From JAKZVK01 sp965248255 (lineage in GTDB: Bacteria; Acidobacteriota; Terriglobia; Bryobacterales; UBA6623), in assembly GCA_965248255.1 (NCBI GenBank), contig CBDFIW010000002.1, positions 744,001-808,000 on the forward strand: a stretch of DNA of 64,000 nt. The letters are read 5' to 3'. Position 1 is the first letter of the stretch. Each line of letters starts with the position of its first letter. Below are positions 1 through 8,466 of the stretch, in pieces. The notes beneath the pieces were generated by a model. It did not search any database. It saw only the letters and a list, made by a program, of their open reading frames with translations, and was not told where the DNA came from. A program made the translations under genes and the position numbers.

Positions 1-1052
1 AACTCGCCGCCCCACAACACCTCACTGACGAACACCTCCTGGCCTCGCCAGTACACGTAGCCGCTGCGTTGCACCTTCCTCTCCACCCAGGCTTGCTCAT
101 ACTCGATCTCCGGCAGGCGCTGCGGATAGGGCCGCGGCGATCGCTGGTACACACTCGCCGGCGGGTCTTGCTGTAGCGCTTGGTGCGGTCGCTGTTCGTT
201 GTACTCGCGGCAAAAACTCCGGAATCGCCGCTGTTGCGCCCGCCGGTTCCGAGCCGGCGGATTCGCCGTGTGTTGCTTCAGCGTCAGGTGGAAACGCTCT
301 TGGCGACCGTTCTCGCTCGGGCGCGCCGGCCGAATGCGTTCGACCTGGATGCCCAGCTTGGTCCACCACAGGCTCAGCCGACTCAGCCCTCCCAGCGCCC
401 GCGTCGCAAACGGCGGCCCGTTATCGCTGCCAATCGCTCGCGGCAAGCCGTGCTCGCGGAACACCGTCTCCATCACCGCGCGCACGTGCGGGTAGTCACA
501 GCCGTCGACCGCCTGGCAGCACAGCACGTAGCGGCTGGCATTGTCGACGACGGTCAGCGGGTCGACGCGGCTGCCGTCGCCACAACGAAACCAGCCCTTG
601 AAGTCGATCGACACCACGTCGTGGGGAGCGGCCGCATGAGCGAGCGGCTGGGTATGGGGCGGCGTGCGCCGACGCCTCGCGCGCGGGCGCGTCAACCCGG
701 CGCTGCGCAGGATCTCGCCGATGGTGCTCTGCGAGGGACAGGGTTGGTCGGGATGCTGGCGCAACAGCAGCGCTCGAATCTTCGGCGCGCCCCACAAGCG
801 ATGGGCGTAGCGCAGCTCGAGGATGCGAGTGACCACGTCGAGGGGAGTCTGGTTGGGGTGATGGTGGGGCGCCCGCGAACGATCTTGGAGTCCGGCGGGT
901 CCTTGGCGTTGATAGCGCTGGGCCCACTTGTAGCCCACAGAGCGGGCGATACCGTAGCGGCGGCAGAGTTCGGCCTTGGCTTCGAGGCCGTGCTGCCATT
1001 CGACGAGGAACTTCATGCGTTGGTCCATGGTGTTGTTTTCTTCCCAGGGCAT
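1..1052 (-). CDS. IS481-family transposase, 3' end outside window
   Basis: DDE integrase-type transposase. The reading frame is open from an ATG at 1052 to the left edge (about 350 residues seen), so the C-terminus is missing. The N-terminus has a helix-turn-helix (KAELCRRYGIARSVGYKW) followed by a linker. The catalytic core shows the first Asp in VVSIDFKGWF, the second in IGSDNGPPFA, and the Glu in ENGRQERFHLTLK, the layout of IS481 transposases. The C-terminal part has YNEQRPHQAL, typical of the family. Two imperfect CACCATGTG motifs at about 1095-1135, just upstream of the start, may belong to the IS end. The second inverted repeat lies outside the window, so completeness cannot be judged. 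Confidence 0.85.
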   Translation of the reverse strand, partial: MPWEENNTMDQRMKFLVEWQHGLEAKAELCRRYGIARSVGYKWAQRYQRQGPAGLQDRSRAPHHHPNQTPLDVVTRILELRYAHRLWGAPKIRALLLRQHPDQPCPSQSTIGEILRSAGLTRPRARRRRTPPHTQPLAHAAAPHDVVSIDFKGWFRCGDGSRVDPLTVVDNASRYVLCCQAVDGCDYPHVRAVMETVFREHGLPRAIGSDNGPPFATRALGGLSRLSLWWTKLGIQVERIRPARPSENGRQERFHLTLKQHTANPPARNRRAQQRRFRSFCREYNEQRPHQALQQDPPASVYQRSPRPYPQRLPEIEYEQAWVERKVQRSGYVYWRGQEVFVSEVLWGGE

Positions 1053-1151
1053 AAAAACATCTTCGCTTGTTGATGTTTTCGCCTGGGCCGGTGTCCACCA
1101 TGTGCCCGGCATGAACTGCCCACCATGTGCTCGGTAAGGACCAGCTCCTTT

Positions 1152-1208
1152 CCCACGGCTAAAGCCGTGGGCTATGATCTCTAATGATCTCTGGCCCCTC
1201 CGGGGCCA
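1152..1208. repeat. two intergenic hairpins of the dispersed repeat family
   Basis: Two perfect hairpins lie between the IS481 end and the next gene. One is at 1152-1171 (CCCACGGC, loop TAAA, GCCGTGGG) and one at 1192-1208 (TGGCCCC, loop TCC, GGGGCCA). The first has the same 8-bp stem frame as hairpins near 38800, 46660 and 62225, with paired differences. Function unknown. Confidence 0.7.
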
Positions 1209-1272
1209 TAACTAGCGCAGATCCAGGCCCTTTCATTGGCAAGGTTTTCATTTGGCAAATATAGAAACTCCA

Positions 1273-1299
1273 GGGCACGGCATGCCGGGCCCCTACATT
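1273..1299. repeat. palindromic repeat followed by CTACATT
   Basis: GGGCACGGCATGCCGGGCCC followed by CTACATT, overlapping the stop codon of the AAC(3)-like gene. Nearly the same unit is at 40552-40578, and a degenerate one near 50495-50515. It is a dispersed palindrome that could also act as a terminator for the gene ending at 1293, although no T-run follows it on the minus strand. Confidence 0.6.
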
Positions 1300-2108
1300 G
1301 GCTGCGAAGACCGAATCGCTTCACGCGCGCACGAACAGAAATAGCACTTCGGATTCGAGCAAAGCAAGATGTCCGCTCTTTTGCGAAGCAGCTCGACCGT
1401 GGTGTCGATCACGTCCTGCGATTTAACAAGCTGGCACTTGGCTCGCTCGATCTTGAAGTCCTGGATGCATCCTCTCTCGCGCAAAGGCAGCTCGATCACC
1501 CCAAAACCGGTGCTGCAACCAGGCTCATCGTGAAGATCGACCGAAACAATCTCACCCGAATCCGTGCGGACTTGGGCCGTGCGCGGCCAGCCCGGGTCGT
1601 AGGGAACGCCCCGATAGGGTACCTCCGCATACGCCTCGCCCACATGCATTGTCGAGTCCGAGTCGTGCTTGACTCCCAACAGGAGAACGTAGCCGCCCGC
1701 CTTAGCGAGCCTGTCGATGGGGGAGCCGATCCCCACCGGCTCGGCCTTCCAATGCTCGGCCGTGAACTCGGCAGCGCGCTTGCCTGTCGCCGCCACGGAA
1801 TAGGTGGGATGAATGCTGCGAATGGCCCCGGGCCGCGTCCGCAGTGCGTTGGTGATCGCCCCTGTCTCCGAATGCACGTTCGGGGGATCAAAGACCGGGT
1901 CCCAAAGCACGTAGTTGAAGGTTGGCGCCATCAAGGTGCCCTCCGGTCCCAGGACCTCCACGACGGCATCAATGACCGTATCCGCCCCTCCTTCCACGCG
2001 CCCGAGGCTCGAAAGCGAGCTGTGCATGATGACATCTCGAACCCTGTCGACGCCTGCCTCCCGTAGTGCGTCTGCGAGGTCCGCCTTGTCTAGTCGCTTT
2101 TTCGCCAT
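1293..2108 (-). CDS. AAC(3)-family N-acetyltransferase-like protein
   Basis: 271 aa, the usual length for the family of aminoglycoside 3-N-acetyltransferases and YokD-like proteins, which transfer acetyl from acetyl-CoA to an amine. Family landmarks in order: MHSSLSSLGRVEGG near residue 28 (CoA-binding region), GTLMAPTFNY near 57, SIHPTYSVAATGKRA near 97, and SPIDRLAKAGGYVLLLGV near 128 followed by STMHVGEAYAEVPYR. The C-terminus carries an unusual cysteine cluster (CSNPKCYFCSC). Start is the ATG at 2108. It lies at the end of a minus-strand run of catabolic-looking genes, so the substrate is more likely a metabolite amine than an antibiotic. Resistance cannot be inferred from sequence. Confidence 0.85.
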   Translation of the reverse strand: MAKKRLDKADLADALREAGVDRVRDVIMHSSLSSLGRVEGGADTVIDAVVEVLGPEGTLMAPTFNYVLWDPVFDPPNVHSETGAITNALRTRPGAIRSIHPTYSVAATGKRAAEFTAEHWKAEPVGIGSPIDRLAKAGGYVLLLGVKHDSDSTMHVGEAYAEVPYRGVPYDPGWPRTAQVRTDSGEIVSVDLHDEPGCSTGFGVIELPLRERGCIQDFKIERAKCQLVKSQDVIDTTVELLRKRADILLCSNPKCYFCSCAREAIRSSQPM

Positions 2109-2202
2109 ATGCTATAGGGGATCGGAGTGCCGAGCCCTCGGGCAGACTACTCTTGCGATCAACTAGCGAAGTCTACGACCTCAAACCGACAGGTCGCAGC
2201 TC

Positions 2203-2340
2203 ATGTGGCGTAAGCCTCCAGGCTTGCCGAGAACCGATTCCTCGGTTCTCAGGTCCGCGGCCAACAGCAGGTGCTCGGTCATTTGCCGTCCTGAGTCTCG
2301 AAGAATCGAGACTCGGCAAGGCTGGAGCCTTACGCCACAT
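2203..2340. repeat. MITE-like nested inverted repeat
   Basis: 29-bp arms at 2203-2231 and 2312-2340 are reverse complements with two mismatches, starting ATGTGGCGTAAG. Inside are two further perfect hairpins, GAACCGA/TCGGTTC near 2230-2250 and GAGTCTCGA/TCGAGACTC near 2293-2315. A related unit is at 63801-63884 (same ATGTGGCG start and the shared block GATTCCTCGG followed by CTCAGGTCCG). It has no ORF, so it looks like a non-autonomous dispersed element. It sits between the AAC(3)-like and dehydrogenase genes and may separate their transcripts. Confidence 0.75.
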
Positions 2341-2401
2341 CCCGTCCGGCACTTCTTCTAAAACTTGACACACTTGTTCAGATGACGATCAGATCAGACA
2401 A

Positions 2402-3481
2402 CTAGTAGAGGTGGTCCAGATCGACGAGGTTGCGGGGCCGCTCCCCTCTCGCCAGCATGTCGACGTTCTCCAAAGCGTCCCTCATGTAGTTTTCTTCCAT
2501 CGTGTTGGTGAAGCAGGCCCGGTCGCCGGTTACGACGACGTTGTCCAGCCGGTGTACGCCGAGCCGCGACGGAACAGGGCAAAAGTACCCGATGTCGAGA
2601 AAATCTTCGCCAGGCTTAGGCCGGCAGTCGTAGAACCACCACACATCACTGGCGAAACCGGCGATGCGTTTCTCGACAAGCGCGTGGTAGATCGCCCGCT
2701 CTTCCACGAGTTGACCGCGCGCCACATTGATGAGAAAAGCCGTGCTCTTCATCGTGGCCAGCTCCGTTGCGCCGATGAGGTGATGCGTTTCCCTGGTGAG
2801 CGGCAATGTGAGGACGACGAAGTCTGACTGCGCAAGCACGGCGCCGAGGTCCTGAGGGCCGCCCAGGAAATCCAGCCCGAGTTCCTCCCGCAGCCCCGGC
2901 GCGGGCGTCCTTTTGATGGCAACGAGCCGCGCGCCGAACGGCTTGACCCTGGTTGCGACGTCTTGACCGATCGCACCCAACCCAATGATGCCGACTGTGC
3001 TGCCCTGGATCGTCACGCTGCGGTTCTCTGCGGTGAAGGGGAGCCATCCGCCTCCGGAGATCGCACCGTTCGCGGCCAGAATGCGCTTGGCGAGCACCAG
3101 CATCAGCGTCACGGCATGCTCCGCCACGAGCACACGGTTGCCGTGTATGTTCCCCATCAAGATCCTCCGCTCTTTCAGCATCGAAAGAGGGAACCCCAGA
3201 TACGCCTGGTCGAGGTCGGGTTCAAGCGGGTCGGCCGCGACGGCTCCGGCATGAGTCACCTGCACCATCTTGAGACGAGCCGCGGCCCGGATCATGTCAG
3301 CAGGCACATAGCCGCCCACGATGACGTCCGCTTCCCGGCCGGCCTGGATAAGGTCCTCCGGCTCTCGACTCTTAGGGGATACGATTCGACACGGCGAGGC
3401 AACGTAGCCGTGATACCTCTCGATCACTTCTTTACGGACCGGCCAGGAAAGGGCGATCGTGAAAGTCTCGCTTTCAGCCAT
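2402..3481 (-). CDS. D-2-hydroxyacid dehydrogenase family protein, atypical active site
   Basis: About 359 aa from the ATG at 3481 (MAESETF), chosen because it follows the upstream symporter stop by 19 bp; the longer frame would run into that gene. The NAD-binding domain has the Rossmann motif TVGIIGLGAIGQDVA, and the substrate Arg is present in INVARGQLVEERA. The usual TPHxAG segment with the catalytic His reads VVVTGDRAC, so His appears replaced by Asp, and the conserved Glu region reads DVWWFYDCRPKPGED. The fold is clear but normal 2-hydroxyacid oxidation is doubtful. Probably co-transcribed with the symporter. Confidence 0.85.
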   Translation of the reverse strand: MAESETFTIALSWPVRKEVIERYHGYVASPCRIVSPKSREPEDLIQAGREADVIVGGYVPADMIRAAARLKMVQVTHAGAVAADPLEPDLDQAYLGFPLSMLKERRILMGNIHGNRVLVAEHAVTLMLVLAKRILAANGAISGGGWLPFTAENRSVTIQGSTVGIIGLGAIGQDVATRVKPFGARLVAIKRTPAPGLREELGLDFLGGPQDLGAVLAQSDFVVLTLPLTRETHHLIGATELATMKSTAFLINVARGQLVEERAIYHALVEKRIAGFASDVWWFYDCRPKPGEDFLDIGYFCPVPSRLGVHRLDNVVVTGDRACFTNTMEENYMRDALENVDMLARGERPRNLVDLDHLY

Positions 3482-3500
3482 CAGAGGTTGGGCGAATCCA

Positions 3501-4976
3501 TCATTTCCTTGTGCCCTGGAAGAATAAAGTCTCCGGCACACCGCTAGGACGCGCCCCCGTCATACTCCACAGATATCCGACCAAGATAGTGAGCGAGCCG
3601 CCGATTGCCCCATACCAGAAGAAGCTGATGTCGGTCCAGAAAGCGACGTATGTAACGATCGTCATGGCAATCAGGGTCCCGGCCAAGGCGCCGCTCGCAT
3701 TCGCGCGCCGGAAGAAAATACCCAGCAAGAAAATACCCAGCATGACCCCGCCGACGAATCCTTGAATCTTTCCGAACGCCAGCGCCAGTTGACCCAGCCG
3801 GTCTGCATACAAGGCGCCCAGGGTGGTCAGCACCCCCCACAGCACTGTGCAAGACCGTCCGGCCCGGACGTAGTGTGGGTCGGACTCGTTGGGTTTCCAC
3901 AGCCTTTGATAGAAGTCGACTACCGTACAGGTCGAAAGCGAGTTGATCCCGGCGCTCATCACTCCCATCGAAGCGGCGAAGACCGCGCCGATGAGCAACG
4001 TTCCCATGAAGCGCGGCAGTTGGTGAACGGCGAAATGTCCCAGTACGGCGTCGGATTGGGGAAGGTCCCTTGCCAGATCGGGGTTCTGATGATAGAAAGC
4101 GAACAGAAAAACGCCGATCAGAATGAGCAGACAGTTGTAGGGAATGAGAAGGACGGAAAAGAACTTGAGAGACAGGCTGCACTCCCGCTCGGACTTGGCC
4201 GTGAAGTAGCGTTGCAAAACCGCCTGGTCCGTGCCCATGGTGGCTACAGCCAATATGATGCCGCCGACAAACATCGCCCAAAAAGAGTGGTCGGACGTAA
4301 TGTCAGTGGAAAAGTCAAACAAGCGCCACTTACCGAACTCACTGCCAATCTGCGAAATCGCGGGCAGGCCTCCCTCCACAGTGTTGATGGTCAGTATGAA
4401 AGTCGTCAGGATCCCCAGCGCCACGATGCTGAATTGGATGACGTCGTTCCAAATCACGGCGCGAATGCCGCCTAGCGTCGTGTAGATCGTTGTGAACACG
4501 CCCATTAGCAGGACTGCCGCGTAGAGAGGGATGCCGCTGATGAGGCTGAGGATAATCGCCGGAGCGTAAATGGCAATCGAGACGTGAGCGCCGCGGATGA
4601 ACAGGAAGAGGGCGCTGGTGATGGTCCGCACTCGAACGTCGAAGCGCTGTTCCAAGTACTCGTAGGCGGTGTACATGTTGAGCCGGCAATAGAAAGGCAG
4701 GAAGATCACAATCACCAGCCATGCCGCCACCGAGTAAGCGAGGATGTAGAAGATCAAACGGAGGTCCCGGTCATAGGCGTAACCGGGATTACCCAGGATC
4801 GTAATAGCGCTGGTATCGGCGGCGATCACCGAGATCGCGACCGGCAGCCACGACATCGCCCGGCCGCCGGCGAAGAACTCCGCCGAGCTAGAACTTTTGC
4901 GGTAATACTTCGTCCCGACCCAGGTCAGAACGGCAAGGTACAGGCACAACAGAGCGTAATCAGCAACAGTGAACAT
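3501..4976 (-). CDS. sodium:solute symporter (SSS) family transporter
   Basis: 491 aa, hydrophobic throughout with about 13 predicted membrane segments. It has two SSS signatures: GGIRAVIWNDVIQ near residue 168, and ATMGTDQAVLQRYFTAKS near 245 in the core Na+/substrate region. The family couples Na+ entry to uptake of sugars, amino acids or organic acids; the substrate here cannot be read from sequence. The ATG at 4976 starts a first membrane helix (YALLCLYLAVLTWVG). It lies between a maleate-isomerase-like gene upstream and a dehydrogenase gene 19 bp downstream, suggesting uptake of the compound they process. Confidence 0.92.
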   Translation of the reverse strand: MFTVADYALLCLYLAVLTWVGTKYYRKSSSSAEFFAGGRAMSWLPVAISVIAADTSAITILGNPGYAYDRDLRLIFYILAYSVAAWLVIVIFLPFYCRLNMYTAYEYLEQRFDVRVRTITSALFLFIRGAHVSIAIYAPAIILSLISGIPLYAAVLLMGVFTTIYTTLGGIRAVIWNDVIQFSIVALGILTTFILTINTVEGGLPAISQIGSEFGKWRLFDFSTDITSDHSFWAMFVGGIILAVATMGTDQAVLQRYFTAKSERECSLSLKFFSVLLIPYNCLLILIGVFLFAFYHQNPDLARDLPQSDAVLGHFAVHQLPRFMGTLLIGAVFAASMGVMSAGINSLSTCTVVDFYQRLWKPNESDPHYVRAGRSCTVLWGVLTTLGALYADRLGQLALAFGKIQGFVGGVMLGIFLLGIFFRRANASGALAGTLIAMTIVTYVAFWTDISFFWYGAIGGSLTILVGYLWSMTGARPSGVPETLFFQGTRK

Positions 4977-5052
4977 AAGGTTTTTTAGAATCAGGCGGGA
5001 GGTTGACAGGCCATGAACGGAGGTCGTGACTCTTGGCCGACCGCGCTGACCT

Positions 5053-5814
5053 TCAGCTCAGCGCGGCCACAACATCACCGGCAAACAATCTCCCCCGGCC
5101 CGGTAACTGAGGCGGCAAGCCCATTAGTTGCAGGGCATGCCACGACGTCACCTGGTTGGCTGTAAGCACCGGCTTCCCAAGCGCTTCTTCCATGCCGTCG
5201 AGATAGGGAGAAAGGCGCTGCCCGGTGCAGCCTACGAAGACCGCCTCGGCCGCGGGCACGTCGGCGGACTCGGCGAACTTGCGCATCCCTTCTGGATCGA
5301 CCAGCGAATGGCCGTCCGGCAGAGCCAAGGCGCGGCTGTTGGCCACCCGGATGCCGTGGGCCTCCATGAACCCGATGAACTCCTCTTCCACGTCAGGCAT
5401 GTAGGGGCTCGCCAAGGCGACTCGCGAGATGTCCAGAGCCTTCAGCGCCAAAATCATCGCCGTACTTGTCGTTGTCACCGCGTCGACCCCGGTCGCCTCT
5501 CGGATGCGGCGCGAAATGTCCACGTCTCCCCCGACGCCACGGACGAAACTGATCGTGGTGCAGTAGTAGGCAAAGCACATAGGCTCGTAGCGCATCGAGC
5601 GCCGCGCGGATTCTTCAATGTCACCGTTCTCCGCCAGCCGCACGGCGCTCTCCAACTTCGCTTCGACCGGCGGAATCGGCGTTGAGGCCGTGATCACTTC
5701 GACCGACGGCGGAAGAAAAGCGGAGAACTCGTCGACGAACGTTTGGACGTCGCGGTCGACCCAGGCATCGTCCGGGTAGATGGCCCCGAGTCTTGCTGCT
5801 GAACGGTCCGACAT
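5053..5814 (-). CDS. maleate cis-trans isomerase / arylmalonate decarboxylase-like protein
   Basis: 253 aa of the Asp/Glu racemase superfamily, maleate isomerase-AMDase branch. Two cysteines sit where the family keeps its catalytic pair: FAYYCTTISFVRG near residue 86 and EAVFVGCTGQRLSP near 195. The N-terminus RLGAIYPDDAWVDRDVQTF and the segment ATGVDAVTTTSTAMILALKALDISRVALASPY are also typical. Such enzymes isomerise or decarboxylate short dicarboxylates or racemise related acids. The gene is 76 bp upstream of the symporter in the same direction, so they may act on the same acid. Substrate not determined. Confidence 0.82.
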   Translation of the reverse strand: MSDRSAARLGAIYPDDAWVDRDVQTFVDEFSAFLPPSVEVITASTPIPPVEAKLESAVRLAENGDIEESARRSMRYEPMCFAYYCTTISFVRGVGGDVDISRRIREATGVDAVTTTSTAMILALKALDISRVALASPYMPDVEEEFIGFMEAHGIRVANSRALALPDGHSLVDPEGMRKFAESADVPAAEAVFVGCTGQRLSPYLDGMEEALGKPVLTANQVTSWHALQLMGLPPQLPGRGRLFAGDVVAALS

Positions 5815-5821
5815 AGTTATC

Positions 5822-5902
5822 GTAGGGGCCGAGCCCCGTGTCGACCCGGCCTTCGCGAGACACTGGAGACTGTTGTGGGCGGAGACAGCGCTCCGCCCCT
5901 AC
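5822..5902. repeat. nested palindromes between genes
   Basis: Outer inverted repeat GTAGGGGC (5822-5829) / GCCCCTAC (5895-5902), with GGGGC-CGA-GCCCC at 5825-5837 and the perfect stem GGGCGGAG/CTCCGCCC (5877-5898) inside. The right arm covers the 3' end of the upstream glycosidase-like frame. It resembles the other GCCCCTAC-ended palindromes of the window and may be a transcription barrier. Confidence 0.55.
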
Positions 5903-7511
5903 TGTATCCGAAACGAATACAAGCCGGCGTTGCCGAGAACAAACTTCAAACGAACGGCCCGCCCGGCCAACGCTTCGAGTTCGATCCCATCCTTCCAAGC
6001 CACCCCCAAGGCAACGCCGTCGCCGCGAATCAGCTCGCAATCGTCCGCAGCGTAGCCGGGAATCGGATTCCGGCTCTCATCCTGGATCTCAACCTGAACA
6101 AAGCCCTGGCCGTCCGGGACCCCGGTGAAAAGCTCTTTCCACACGGGGTTCCATCCCACGGCTTCTGAGGTGAACGATCGGGTCGCGGCGTTCACCGTCA
6201 ATGTCGAGCCTTCAAACCGAACCGGCGGCGTCACGACGCTTCCCTCACTGGTTGCTTCCAACGACACAAAACCATCCAACCGCAATTTCGCAGCGCCGAT
6301 CTGGCCGGTGTGCTTCTCGCCCAGCTCATTGTGGAGGTTGGCGAAGCCCGAATAGTAGAGCCACAGCTCATCGTCCTTGATGGCAGGCGCAGTGGCCGGG
6401 AAGATCATGTTGCTGTCGAAGCTCGAGCCGGGATACTCGTTCCTCATGAACCCGAGCGGCAGCAACACTCGCCGGTGCAGTGTGCGATCCCAAGTCAACC
6501 TGTCGCGACTCGAGGTCAACTGTACGTCCATGAACTGCGTGTACGTATGGAAGACCCACAGCAAGCCGAGGTATTGTCCGCCATAGGAGAGGCCGACAAT
6601 CCATAGAACTCCGTATCAGGCCGATCGTACTCGTCCGGCTCCAACACGAGCCGGGAGTCCCGCCAATGAACAAAATCGTCACTGACCATACGCGCGACCT
6701 TGCGGATGGGCCTGATCTTCGACTTGTGGTAAAGAACGTACTGCTTGGTTTCGGCGTGTTGCATCACGCTGAACGTGTCACCCGTCGCAGAGCACGGTAC
6801 CACCGGGTTCTCAGGATGATCGTTCCAGTGAATGCCGTTGGGAGAAAAGGTGACCCAGATCCCGCAGGCGCCGGGCTGCTCGGTTGTCCAGTAAGCCATC
6901 TTGTAGCGTCGGGCGGCATCGGGGTCGTGGACGTCCTTGATGACCGAGTGCGTCCAGTTCGAATACTTGAAGAGAATGTTGTTTGCTGTGGAGCCCTTGA
7001 ACGCAACCAGACCCAGGTTCGGCCTATCCCACGTCACTCCGTCTCGTGACGTCGCGTAGCAGAGGAACTGCTCGACGTCGGGCTTGGCGATGGTGGCGAT
7101 GGTGTTGTACCACATCTTGAAGATCTGCTCTTGTTCGTCGTAGATCACCGAGCCTGGCTGGAGAATCAGGAAGCCTTCCCAAGGCCGATCCGGCCTGAGA
7201 AGCGGGTTCTCGGCCAGCTTGGCCGGGCGGCCCAAAGCCTTGACCACGCCGTCCATGCGGTCGATCAGTAGGTCGTCCACGAAGAGCTGCGTCTGCGAGT
7301 CGAGCTCGATGACGGTTGCCCTGTCAGGACGGGCCGCACACGTACAGAGCAATACCAGGCCGACGAGCAAACCACACCAGGCAGCCGAAGGCGCACGGAC
7401 CCAGATCCGGGCATCGTGACCTAGCCGAGACGAGCAAACCGTGTGTCGCGGTGCTTGTGTGATCACGTTCTCCTGCGGCTTCGGTGATGGCGAGGGGGAG
7501 CGGTCGGTCAA
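5899..7511 (-). pseudogene. exported glycosidase-like beta-propeller protein, frameshifted
   Basis: Two overlapping frames form one protein. The 5' part (7511-6516) has a hydrophobic export segment (WCGLLVGLVLLCTCAA) and then LFVDDLLIDRMDGV, FKMWYNT, YATSRDGVTWDRPNLG and FSPNGIHWNDHP, the repeated blade motifs of GH32/GH43-like propellers. The frame is lost near 6580-6595, where EFYGLSAS should continue as YGGQYLGLLWVFHTYT. From there the other frame (6564-5899) continues with SSRDRLTWDR to a C-terminal beta-sandwich. A one-base change accounts for the break; whether it is a mutation or a sequence error cannot be told. Start is uncertain: TTG at 7511 adjoins the creatininase stop, and GTG at 7466 is an alternative. 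Confidence 0.75.
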
Positions 7512-8360
7512 TTACTGCGACTCGACCGCCTTGCGGATGGCGGCCACAGTAAGGTCGGCGCGATACTCGATGACTTTGTTGCCGATCTCGACACCTTTGG
7601 GGGGCGCGAGACTGACTCCATTGATCGACATCTTTCCCTTGGCCATACGCTGTTTCATGCGAACGGTGTTGGGGTCGACCACCATCATCTGCGACGAGAT
7701 GCCTACGTCGTCGTGATAGCCTTCGTCGGTCTGATGGATGCCCTCAGACTCGAGGAACTTTCCGAGGCTCTCGTAATCGTAGTATTCGGCGATGTAGTGA
7801 ATCCTCGCCTTGCCGGCCGACCATTTCGTGGCGAGCTCCGCGGCGACGGCCTTCATTCCCTCAACGTTGCCGCCACTGTCGGAGAGGAAGATGACGTGGT
7901 GGAAGCCGTGAACGCGCAGGCTTTCGGCGATGTCAGTCAGCAGCGCCCGGAAAGTATCCTCGCGTACCGAGATCGAACCGGCATACAGCATGTGCCCGCT
8001 AGGCGGATCGATGTCGCCTTCGGGAACGAACGGCACGATCGGGGCGACCAGCGCGTTGCCGAGTTTGCGGGCAATCGCTTCGGTCGTCGCCTGCAGAATG
8101 TAGTTGTGCTTGCCGAGAGCAAGGTAAGGTCCGTTCTGCTCGATACCGCCAGTGGCCACGATAACGGTGCGCTTGCCCGCACGCAGGGCGTCGCGCACTT
8201 CGATCCAGGTCAGCTCCTCGAGAAAGACAGAATCGTAGGCATCGATTGGGCGTGCCATTTCGGGGTCAGGTCGCATCGGGTCACGTTTGGCGGCTTGTTG
8301 ACAGACGACGGAGAAAGCGAAGGAGAGAAGAACGAGAACCGAGATGACAGTTGTACGCAT
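7512..8360 (-). CDS. exported creatininase-family protein with altered metal site
   Basis: 282 aa with an N-terminal signal peptide (TTVISVLVLLSFAFSVVC), so exported, unlike classic cytoplasmic creatininase. The fold signature is clear (VIVATGGIEQNGPYLALGKHN, PPSGHMLYAGSISV, VIFLSDSGGNVEGM), but by-eye alignment shows substitutions. The usual EQHG reads EQNG, the LGTD aspartate position reads LGKH, and NGHGGN reads SDSGGN, so several metal ligands differ. The C-terminal YHDDVGISSQMMVVDP matches the segment after the active site. Amidohydrolysis of creatinine is therefore not assured. It lies directly upstream of the glycosidase-like gene, with no intergenic space if that gene starts at the TTG. 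Confidence 0.82.
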   Translation of the reverse strand: MRTTVISVLVLLSFAFSVVCQQAAKRDPMRPDPEMARPIDAYDSVFLEELTWIEVRDALRAGKRTVIVATGGIEQNGPYLALGKHNYILQATTEAIARKLGNALVAPIVPFVPEGDIDPPSGHMLYAGSISVREDTFRALLTDIAESLRVHGFHHVIFLSDSGGNVEGMKAVAAELATKWSAGKARIHYIAEYYDYESLGKFLESEGIHQTDEGYHDDVGISSQMMVVDPNTVRMKQRMAKGKMSINGVSLAPPKGVEIGNKVIEYRADLTVAAIRKAVESQ

Positions 8361-8466
8361 GGTGGCCCTATTGTGTCACAGAGAGCGTATTCTGGAGCAC
8401 AACACCGCTGTAGTGAACCAGGGGCTTCAAGTGCATGCCATTGTAAGCTAGGATAACCTCGCGAGC

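Noticed and set aside
180..1073. Long plus-strand frame of 297 aa
   Set aside because: It is antisense to the IS481 transposase, whose frame has all catalytic motifs.
1236..2066. Plus-strand 276-aa frame
   Set aside because: Shadow of the AAC(3)-like gene; no recognisable domain.
1293..2108. Aminoglycoside resistance gene
   Set aside because: The fold is shared with non-resistance enzymes and the context is metabolic; no basis to claim resistance.
5128..5685. Plus-strand 185-aa frame
   Set aside because: Shadow of the maleate-isomerase-like gene.
7713..8456. Plus-strand 247-aa frame
   Set aside because: Antisense to the creatininase-like gene and of biased composition.
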